64,000 nt of DNA from JAPLST01 sp964397565 (GTDB taxonomy: Bacteria > Auribacterota > UBA3054 > JAPLST01): assembly GCA_964397565.1 (NCBI GenBank), contig CAYNJC010000010.1, positions 1 through 64,000 on the forward strand, given 5' to 3'. Below the pieces are notes generated by a model. It did no database searches. It was not told the origin of the DNA and saw only the letters and a list, made by a program, of their open reading frames with translations. Made by a program: the position numbers and the translations under genes. Below, in pieces: positions 48,405 through 55,466 of the stretch; within the stretch, counting starts at the first letter, position 1, and every line of letters begins with the position of its first letter.

Positions 48405-50482
48405 GGCTTGGAAGGGAATTGGAACGCTATTACGGCACCCGTGAACTCTTTGGGCAGGGAAACATCGCCTAGCTGCGGAAACAAAAGTCGACCATTGTGT
48501 TGCTTGGCGATTTCGGAAGCGAGATGGAGTCCCAGGCCCATGCCGTCTGGCTTTCTGGAGAAGAATGGTTGCACAAGAGTATCCGGATCGTCGCGGAAAC
48601 CCGGACCGTTGTCCGCCACAATGATGCTTGGCCGGTCATCAAGTTCAGTGCTCGTGCCAATGTAAAGACGCCGCCCGCTCTTGCGCATGGTGTCCACCCA
48701 GAATATGGAGTTGTCGATGAAGTTCATCAGCGTGCCAACCACTAGACGCCGCACGCACTTGACGGTGAAATCTGGTGTTCCTCGCTCCATCCCCTTGACG
48801 ACGGTGAACTCGTGGCTTTCGAGGCGGAGTTCGCAGTTGAAAAGTGCCTGCTTAATTAGAGTGCTGGCCTGCTCTTTCGTGAACCCCGATTTTCGAATCA
48901 GGAAGGTAAGCCCATCCATCATCTGCGATAGTTGCCCGACAAGCTTTCGGATTCGCGCCATGCCCGCTGGATGCTCGACAGCCTCAACAAGTTCCTGGAC
49001 GACTTTCTCAGCTTGGTGAACGACCGAGCCAAACGTCAAGCCGGGCACTGCCGCGCGGAGCATGACCTCCTGCACTTCGTTGAACTGCTTTTCAATGCGG
49101 TCAAGATGCTGTTCGACTTGCGGCAACCAGCCGCGTTTGGCAAGGTCGTCTCGTAGTTCGCTCAATTCCTCCATAACAGGACGTTTCTTCGATCCACTGG
49201 GCGACAGAAGAGTGCGAACCCTCTCTTGATCCGGCTCTCTTTGAGCCTCTGCCTGAGTTAGCACCCAGATGACCGCCTCTTGAAAATCCTGGTAAGCCTC
49301 GTTTTCAATGAAGCCCTCTCGGTTGGTTTTCTCCATGAGGTCGGTGCTCTGCTCCGCGTCGAGTTGGAGCGCGCCAAGGATCTGTCGATTGCCTGTCTTG
49401 ACCACTGGTCTATTTATGCGGCGTGCATCGAGATTGAGCCAATCGTTACCAGGTTCGCCGAAATCGAACACCCGCACGCCATCACGGTAGATTCGGACGC
49501 CGCCGTTCTCGCGCAAATATGTCTTCAGGCTGATCTTGTCTGCATTCGCAGCACTCAGCACCTGGGTATCCAGGTCGAAGAGGTAGAAATCAAAATGGAC
49601 TTTCCCAATCTTGTGCCGGGACAGATCCAGCGGTGCAACTTTGCGTCCCACCTTGTGAGCAAGGGTGAAAATTCCGCAGGGGCGATTTATGCCTTCCAAG
49701 TTCATTCCCGGGAGTGGTCGAAAATGGTATTGCAAGTGCAGCTTGTCGCCCTCAAACCAGCCCTCGGCACGATAGGGCGCGTTCTTGAGAACTGTCTTTG
49801 GGTTGAGCAGACCCTTAAGCCAATCGCTCTCGGGCTCCAGTTTTAGCGCCACTTTGAAGGAATCTGGAGCGTCGAAAGGCGAACAGAGCGACGCAATGGA
49901 GCGGTGCAAGTTGCGAACCTTTGCCTTGGTCCATTCGTTCTCACGCAGGTTGGTGATCTCTATGCGAGTGCCTCGCCTCTCGCCTGTGAAAACCTCGGCT
50001 TTCCGTGTTTCCAAAGCCATCTTCACGCTGCTGAGATCTGTGCTGCGCTCGAAGTCATCCCAGTTCACCGTCAGCACTGCTTCCTTCCCTCCATGCGCAC
50101 GGGTGATGATCGTGATTTTCCGGCCAAGCTTGTGAATTGCCAATCGTCCAACGCCCTTTTCGCCAAGCGGTAGTCGATGGAATTCCGGGGAGCGCGTGCC
50201 GTCATTACGCTGCTTGGCGCGAAAGTCGGTGCCGATCACCAGCCACACATCGCGGATGATCTCCGGTGTCATGCCTGATCCATCGTCCTCTACTACGATC
50301 CGTGCGGCCGATGATTCGGTGAGGTCGTACATGGTCACTGTGCAGTGCCTTGCATCGGCATCGTATGCGTTTTTCACCAACTCAAAGACCGCCAAACCTG
50401 CGTCCCGGATGAGTTGCTCACCAAGCAGAAGCAGCAGGCGCGCACGGGTGCTAAAAGATACTGGTTCAGCGTTGTTGGACAT
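48401..50482 (-). CDS. Double-GHKL ATPase/histidine-kinase-like protein
   Basis: 693 residues with two GHKL ATP sites. The N-terminal one is of the Hsp90/MORC kind: ELVKNAYDADA, VVEDDGSGMTPE and GEKGVGRLAIHKLG. The C-terminal one is kinase-like: MNFIDNSIFWV, VADNGPGFRDD and GMGLGLHLASEIAKQ. Between them a coiled coil (PQVEQHLDRIEKQFNEVQE) and FGSVVHQAEKVVQEL could be a dimerisation helix pair with His as phospho-acceptor. Overlaps the methyltransferase gene by 17 bp and the receiver-like gene by 4 bp. GHKL ATPases occur in predicted defence cassettes with Dcm and Vsr; the added kinase site and receiver partner are unusual. Confidence 0.85.
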   Translation of the reverse strand: MSNNAEPVSFSTRARLLLLLGEQLIRDAGLAVFELVKNAYDADARHCTVTMYDLTESSAARIVVEDDGSGMTPEIIRDVWLVIGTDFRAKQRNDGTRSPEFHRLPLGEKGVGRLAIHKLGRKITIITRAHGGKEAVLTVNWDDFERSTDLSSVKMALETRKAEVFTGERRGTRIEITNLRENEWTKAKVRNLHRSIASLCSPFDAPDSFKVALKLEPESDWLKGLLNPKTVLKNAPYRAEGWFEGDKLHLQYHFRPLPGMNLEGINRPCGIFTLAHKVGRKVAPLDLSRHKIGKVHFDFYLFDLDTQVLSAANADKISLKTYLRENGGVRIYRDGVRVFDFGEPGNDWLNLDARRINRPVVKTGNRQILGALQLDAEQSTDLMEKTNREGFIENEAYQDFQEAVIWVLTQAEAQREPDQERVRTLLSPSGSKKRPVMEELSELRDDLAKRGWLPQVEQHLDRIEKQFNEVQEVMLRAAVPGLTFGSVVHQAEKVVQELVEAVEHPAGMARIRKLVGQLSQMMDGLTFLIRKSGFTKEQASTLIKQALFNCELRLESHEFTVVKGMERGTPDFTVKCVRRLVVGTLMNFIDNSIFWVDTMRKSGRRLYIGTSTELDDRPSIIVADNGPGFRDDPDTLVQPFFSRKPDGMGLGLHLASEIAKQHNGRLLFPQLGDVSLPKEFTGAVIAFQFPSKP

Positions 50483-51455
50483 TGCGAGCAGTCAAAGGGG
50501 GTTGGCCAGTTGTGAGGATGAGCACTACATAACGCATAACTGGGGGACAGACCGCATTCCCAATCATCTTGATGCGGTCGCGGCGAGTGCCGGATTCGAA
50601 TTTCATCATGAGTGGCATTCCCATCGCCGCTTTCAGTTCGGGAACCTGTAACATCCGCATCACATGGCCGTGCTGTGGATCGGGCTTAACCAGTGCGAAG
50701 CGGTCCACAGTCGTTATGGTGCGTAACGGGCGATTCAACCGTTGCCAACCGCCAGCACCGTCTGATCCATAGTAAACGACCAGGAAGGGCTTGCTCGTGC
50801 CGAGGCCGGCGAATCCACGTTCGGCTCTTTCGAGCGTGGCCTTGGCACGATTGGCTTGGCGCAGGGGCGTCCAGCGATACGTTCCATTCAAATCCACAAT
50901 CCCGGCGGCTCTCTTTGACTGGGTCATAGGAGGCGTCACCTGTGGCGGCATCTTTTGTCTGTCCGCAATGAGGAACAAGCGCCGGCGAGATTGTGGCACG
51001 CCAAAGTCTGCGGCATTGAGGACCTGCTCATGGAGCTTGTAGTCAACCTTTTCAAGGGCCGCCTTGAACTCAGCATAGCGGCTCCACTTGCGCATGTTAA
51101 CGACATTCTCGACGACAAGCCAGCGCGGTTTGAACGCCTTGGCAAAACGCACGACTTGAAACGCCGTGTTCTTGCTTTGCTCGCACCTTGGCTTGTTTCC
51201 TTTGGCTGGGCTGTGATTGGTGCATTCGGGAGAAGCCAGGATTAGGTGAATCCGGCCAAGCCGCTTTACAAGAGCGTCCACATCTAATTCTTCCAATCGG
51301 CCAGGGATGAATTCGGCTTCCGGGAAATTCGCATCATGCACTTCACCGGCAAGAGGCCAGATGTCAAACCCAGCAACAATCTCAACGCCGGCTTCACGGG
51401 CGCCCCAACTGCTGCCACCAGCACCGCAAAACAGATCAAGTGCCCGAATTTTCAT
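50466..51455 (-). CDS. DNA (cytosine-5) methyltransferase
   Basis: 329 residues. C5-MTase motifs: I DLFCGAGGSSWG (AdoMet), IV ASPECTNHS with the catalytic Cys in a PxC rather than PC context, VI WLVVENVVNM, VIII PQSRRRLFLIA, and X GNAVCPPVM. The target recognition region between VIII and X is short (about 90 residues). First gene of the operon and of the unit with Vsr. The target site cannot be read from sequence. The ATG at 51455 has no strong Shine-Dalgarno sequence. Confidence 0.93.
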   Translation of the reverse strand: MKIRALDLFCGAGGSSWGAREAGVEIVAGFDIWPLAGEVHDANFPEAEFIPGRLEELDVDALVKRLGRIHLILASPECTNHSPAKGNKPRCEQSKNTAFQVVRFAKAFKPRWLVVENVVNMRKWSRYAEFKAALEKVDYKLHEQVLNAADFGVPQSRRRLFLIADRQKMPPQVTPPMTQSKRAAGIVDLNGTYRWTPLRQANRAKATLERAERGFAGLGTSKPFLVVYYGSDGAGGWQRLNRPLRTITTVDRFALVKPDPQHGHVMRMLQVPELKAAMGMPLMMKFESGTRRDRIKMIGNAVCPPVMRYVVLILTTGQPPLTARNVQQR

Positions 51456-51472
51456 AATCCAACAGCATCATG

Positions 51473-51493
51473 AAAGTTGACAACTGAAACTTT
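51473..51493. promoter_or_regulatory. Palindrome upstream of the methyltransferase operon, possible operator
   Basis: AAAGTT and AACTTT flank a GTTGACAAC palindrome about 18-38 bp before the methyltransferase ATG. On the minus strand a weak promoter (TTGATA, 17 nt, TTTCAT) overlaps it. R-M operons are often controlled by such sites, but no C-protein gene is present. The rest of 51456-51867 shows no recognisable gene. Confidence 0.35.
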
Positions 51494-51867
51494 ATCAAGG
51501 CCTCGGTGGTGTTCATGATTTAGGTGTCGCTTTGTGCCATCTGCGCTTGCGTGTCGAGCACAACATGGTTTTTCGGCCACATCCATGTCCTTGCCATCGG
51601 TTCAAATTAAAGTCATTCACCAAGTCTGTGGTTTGCGCAGTCGGCTACTGCTCCAGTATCACGCCATCACCGGTAATGCGCTGCGCAATTACTTGTCGGG
51701 CCACAGAGCTGTGCGGCTGTGATATTGTAGCATATTCGAGCAGAACAAGGGCAGTCAATGTGTTATGATGAAGGAAATCTTATGTTGCCATGCAGAAATG
51801 TAGACAGTTGCTTCATCCACGTCAGTGGTAATTTCTTTTGCAGCAAAACAAATTAAGCTGCGGCGTT

Positions 51868-51903
51868 TTCGCTTCTTCGTGTCTTGGTGCCTTCGTGGCA
51901 AAA
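51868..51903. repeat. Short-period repeat words at the right edge of the defence island
   Basis: CTTCTTCGTGTCTTGGTGCC and CTTCGTGGC, the reverse complement of CACGAAGG-type words found at 43580-43612 and 43705-43735 on the left side of the island. Confidence 0.6.
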
Positions 51904-51917
51904 TTCGTTGCGCCAGC

Positions 51918-54776
51918 TTACCAGTAGATGAAGCGCTGGAAGAGCGCGCGGTCGGCGTCCGGCAGGGCGTTGACGTCCGGAATCAAATAGCGGTTCTCCT
52001 CGGTGTCCAGCAGCATTTTGCCGTGCGCGCCGTAATCCTGGGCACGATCGGATTGCCAGCGCAACATGAACTGCATCGGGCCCAGATCGGTGTCCACCGC
52101 AAAACTGAGATAGGCGCCCAACTGCTCAATGCGGTGAATCGCCTGAATCGCGTGCACAAAATAGCGTTTGCGCAAGGAATCCTCCAGCAATTGCTGCGTT
52201 TCGCGCGGCCAGGCATCGAGTTGGCGCAGTAGGCCGACTTCCACTTCGCGCTTGTCATGATCCAGGAAGCGCAACGAGATGTACTCGCGCGGATGCCGCA
52301 CCGGCAAGCAGCGCACCGCGTACACGCCGCCGTAAATGTGCTCCTGCGGCATCGTGACGTGCAGCGCCTTGAGACTGCCGAGATGGATGCGCGCATTCTC
52401 GGGCGTCAGCCAGCGCGGATGATGGCTGCGCGGGTCGGGCAGCGGCGCGTTTTCAAAGGTGGACGACGTGCCGCGCCAGACTTCCTGTGCTTTGAGCGTG
52501 TCCATCGTCGGCATGCTGTGCTGGCCTTGAATCTTCACCAGGCGCGCATAGAGGGCGTCGTTGGCAATCAGTTCTTCGTGCGTGCCCTGCTCGGCAATGC
52601 GGCCGCGGTCAATCACCAAAATGCGCGTGGCATTGCGCAGGGTGCTGAGCCGGTGGGCAATGGCGATGGTCGTGCGGCCCTTGACCACTTCGGCCAGCGC
52701 GGCTTGAATGGCGGCTTCGCTCTCGGCATCCACGCTGCTGGTGGCTTCGTCGAGGATCAGGATGCGCGGATCGGTCAACAACACGCGCGCAATGCTGACG
52801 CGCTGGCGCTCGCCGCCCGACAAGCCGGCGCCGCGCTCGCCCACCCAGGTGTCATAGCCGTGCGCCGCGCGCATGATGAAATCGTGTGCATTGGCGGCCT
52901 TGGTCGCCGTAATGACTTCTTCGGGCGTGGTATGCGGCTTGCCATAGGTCACGTTGTCCCAGATGCTGCCGCGAAACAAGAACGGCTCTTGCAGCACCAC
53001 GCCGATCTGCCCGCGCAGTTCATCCAGCGGAATGCGGCGCACGTCCACCCCGTCAATCATGACCGTGCCTTCGTCCACATCATAGAAGCGGCTGACCAGA
53101 TTGACGATGGTCGTCTTGCCCGAGCCGCTGCGCCCCACCACGCCGATCATCTCGCCGGCCTGAATCTGCACGCTCAAATCATGCAGCACCGGCGCATGGC
53201 GATTGTAGCCGAAACTGACATCGTCAAAGGTGATTTCGCCCAGCATGGGTTTGACATGCACCGGCTGCTTCGGCTCCTCGATATGCACCGGCGTGTCGAG
53301 AATCTCAAAGAGGCGATGGGCCTGGGTGATGAATTGGGTCAGCCAGTTGGTGAACTGGGTCAAGGTGTTGAGCGGGCCGTAGAACATCCACAAATAGCCG
53401 AAAAAGGCCATCAAGGTGCCGAGCGTCATTTGCTGGCCGATCACATCGCGCCCGCCGACATACCAGACGATCCAGCCGCCCAATTGAAACACCAAGCCCA
53501 TGATCGGATTGAAGGTTGAGACGCCCATGTCGACGTTCCGGCGCGAATCCTGCAGCCGGCCGCTGGCCGCGTTGAAGCGCCGGACTTCGCGCTCGCCCTG
53601 GCCAAAGGCCTTGACCACGCGAATGCCGGAGAGAATGCCGGAGAGCGTGCCGGCTTGCTTGCTGGACGCATCCCAGAAGCGATAATAGCGCGGATACACA
53701 TAGCGCCAGAAAATGATGCTGCCGGTCACCACCAGCGGCGCCGGGATCAAGGTGAACAACGCCAGCTTCGCGTTCAAACTGAACATCATCACGCCCACGC
53801 CAATGACCATCAATATCTGTGCCAGAAAGCCGCCCGCAAGCTGCTGCACAAAGCCGTGCAACGCTTCGGTGTCATACGCCACCCGGCCCACCAGCGAGCC
53901 GATTTGCTGACGATCATAATAAGCCACCGACAATTGCTGCATGTGCTGTACCAAACGCCCGCGCATGTCGAAGGTCACGGCCGTACCGACTTTCGCGCCG
54001 ACCCGCCCGTTGATAATATTCACCACCATGCGCAACAACTGCACGCCGGCCAGAACGAAGACGACATAGAGCAACATGCGCACATGTTCACGGCCCAGCC
54101 CGAGATCGTGCTGCAAGCGCTGTGCGGCTTCCGGGCTGCCCGGCAAGATATTGTCGACCAAGTAGCGCGTCAATTGCGGCCCGACCAGATCAAGGCAGAT
54201 GCCCACCAGCACCAGCCCCAGCATGCCCAGCACTTGCCAGCGATACGCGCGCAACACTGAACACATCCGCGCCAGCACCGCGCCGCGATTGACGCAGCGC
54301 GGGCAGGCGTCGCCGGCCGATTCGAGCATCAAGCCGCAGGTCGCGCAACGCCGCGGATTGAACTCATCGTCCGCATGAATGACAATCGCCTCGCCGCGCA
54401 GATAGCGCTCCAGCTTTCGGACAATTTTGTGAAAACGATCCGCCAGCCGATTGCTGAAGCGCAGCACATCGACAAACATATCGCTCACCCGGATCTGCAC
54501 CAGACCGGAGCCGATATTGGTTTGAATGCGCACTTCGGCAATGTCTTTTTTGAGCACATGCAACTGCAGTGCCGGCGGCTCGCCCGCCACAATCGTCAGG
54601 AGATGCTCACTGCTGACGAAGAGCCACGTGGTTTGATACCCGCCGACAAAATCAATGTCGGTCGTGGTGGCAAGCAACAAATCGGCGACGGGCACGCCCT
54701 GGGCGTCGAGCACGCGCGCGATGGCGTCCGGCACCGTTTGGCGAAATGAATTAACGGAAGAAGGTGATGAGTGCAT
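51918..54776 (-). CDS. ABC exporter with N-terminal zinc-ribbon region and C-terminal DUF1854
   Basis: 952 residues. About 1-130 form a PH-like or beta-rich domain; a zinc ribbon (CATCGLML, CPRC) sits near 140-165; the exporter membrane domain covers about 175-490; the ATPase about 520-760 has Walker A GRSGSGKTTI, signature LSGGERQRVSIARV, Walker B ILILDEATSSVD and IAHRLST. The last 165 residues match DUF1854 (LGSLKALHVTMP, GGVYAVRCLPVRHP, REYISLRFLD, LRKRYFVHAI). DUF1854 genes normally accompany cyanophycin-synthetase-like peptide ligases and ABC genes in other bacteria; here it is fused to the exporter and no ligase is nearby. The ATG follows the -10 box so closely that the mRNA is probably leaderless. 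Confidence 0.88.
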   Translation of the reverse strand: MHSSPSSVNSFRQTVPDAIARVLDAQGVPVADLLLATTTDIDFVGGYQTTWLFVSSEHLLTIVAGEPPALQLHVLKKDIAEVRIQTNIGSGLVQIRVSDMFVDVLRFSNRLADRFHKIVRKLERYLRGEAIVIHADDEFNPRRCATCGLMLESAGDACPRCVNRGAVLARMCSVLRAYRWQVLGMLGLVLVGICLDLVGPQLTRYLVDNILPGSPEAAQRLQHDLGLGREHVRMLLYVVFVLAGVQLLRMVVNIINGRVGAKVGTAVTFDMRGRLVQHMQQLSVAYYDRQQIGSLVGRVAYDTEALHGFVQQLAGGFLAQILMVIGVGVMMFSLNAKLALFTLIPAPLVVTGSIIFWRYVYPRYYRFWDASSKQAGTLSGILSGIRVVKAFGQGEREVRRFNAASGRLQDSRRNVDMGVSTFNPIMGLVFQLGGWIVWYVGGRDVIGQQMTLGTLMAFFGYLWMFYGPLNTLTQFTNWLTQFITQAHRLFEILDTPVHIEEPKQPVHVKPMLGEITFDDVSFGYNRHAPVLHDLSVQIQAGEMIGVVGRSGSGKTTIVNLVSRFYDVDEGTVMIDGVDVRRIPLDELRGQIGVVLQEPFLFRGSIWDNVTYGKPHTTPEEVITATKAANAHDFIMRAAHGYDTWVGERGAGLSGGERQRVSIARVLLTDPRILILDEATSSVDAESEAAIQAALAEVVKGRTTIAIAHRLSTLRNATRILVIDRGRIAEQGTHEELIANDALYARLVKIQGQHSMPTMDTLKAQEVWRGTSSTFENAPLPDPRSHHPRWLTPENARIHLGSLKALHVTMPQEHIYGGVYAVRCLPVRHPREYISLRFLDHDKREVEVGLLRQLDAWPRETQQLLEDSLRKRYFVHAIQAIHRIEQLGAYLSFAVDTDLGPMQFMLRWQSDRAQDYGAHGKMLLDTEENRYLIPDVNALPDADRALFQRFIYW

Positions 54777-54784
54777 GATGCGCT

Positions 54785-54815
54785 ATTATAGCAAAACAAC
54801 TCTTTCGCGCCGCAA
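54785..54815 (-). promoter_or_regulatory. Promoter of the DUF1854 ABC exporter (leaderless)
   Basis: Minus strand: TTGCGG at 54815-54810, 19-nt spacer, TATAAT at 54790-54785; ATG at 54776, nine bases on. Partly overlaps the divergent region of the MazG-like gene promoter. Confidence 0.55.
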
Positions 54816-54822
54816 GTTGAAT

Positions 54823-54851
54823 TTGACATTCGGGCAGGGGTCTGCTACACT
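54823..54851 (+). promoter_or_regulatory. Promoter of the MazG-like gene
   Basis: TTGACA at 54823-54828, 17-nt spacer, TACACT at 54846-54851. The ATG at 54864 would be about six bases inside the transcript, so little or no leader and no Shine-Dalgarno sequence. Confidence 0.7.
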
Positions 54852-54863
54852 CACACTGCAAGT

Positions 54864-55466
54864 ATGACAACCACCCGACCTAGAACCCGCCCGCGGCGTG
54901 CCGCGCACCCCGCACCGTATGCCGCCACGGTGCAGGCGCTCGAAGCGCACACGCTCGAGATTCAATTGACCCATTTCAAAATTCCGCCTGAACAGCGCGG
55001 GCGCCTGTTTTATGCGCTCGAATTGGTCGGTGAAATGGGCGAGTTGCTGAATGGCTGCAAGAAATACCTGCGCACGACCCTGACGGATCGCCGCGCCACC
55101 CATGTGCGCGACCACATTCCAGACGAAGCCGCCGACACCTTGATTGCCGCCATGTTGTTGAAGCTTGCGGCGCGCGACGCGCGCGTGGCGCAGCCACGCC
55201 GGCCGGCGGCGCGACAGATTCAGCAGGGCAATGCCCGTTGGTTGCATGTGCAGTTGAGCGCGTTGGCCGGCACCGTCGTGCCCTTGTACCGCGCGGAAGT
55301 GCGCGGCAGCCGCGGCGTGCCCGCGCGGTTTTCGCTGGAACTGTATGCGCGCCTGATTTCCGTGTTGCTGCGCATCGCCGCGTTTTTCTCGTTCGATTTG
55401 GCGACGGCAACGCAGACCAAACTCGCCACGATTGTCAAGAAAGTGGCCGCCGGTTATTATGACTGA
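54864..55466 (+). CDS. MazG-like all-alpha NTP pyrophosphohydrolase
   Basis: 200 residues, predicted helical. ALELVGEMGELLNGCKKYL carries the ExxE metal-binding pair and DEAADTLIAAMLLKL the downstream ExxD-like pair of the all-alpha NTPase (MazG/dUTPase-like) fold. An Arg/Pro-rich N-terminal tail of about 20 residues and a second helical half of about 90 residues extend it beyond the minimal domain. It would hydrolyse nucleoside triphosphates to monophosphates as a house-cleaning or signalling enzyme. Overlaps the next gene by 8 bp. Confidence 0.7.
   Translation: MTTTRPRTRPRRAAHPAPYAATVQALEAHTLEIQLTHFKIPPEQRGRLFYALELVGEMGELLNGCKKYLRTTLTDRRATHVRDHIPDEAADTLIAAMLLKLAARDARVAQPRRPAARQIQQGNARWLHVQLSALAGTVVPLYRAEVRGSRGVPARFSLELYARLISVLLRIAAFFSFDLATATQTKLATIVKKVAAGYYD

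Noticed and set aside
46106..51455. Detocs-type phosphorelay defence system
   Set aside because: No TPR kinase, no nucleoside-phosphorylase or other known Detocs effector; methyltransferase and Vsr point to restriction.
51532..51768. 78-codon plus-strand ORF in the gap after the methyltransferase operon
   Set aside because: No ribosome site, no family resemblance, irregular composition; likely chance.
52257..53519. 420-codon plus-strand frame inside the DUF1854 ABC gene
   Set aside because: Antisense to the ATPase and membrane domains, which are unambiguous.
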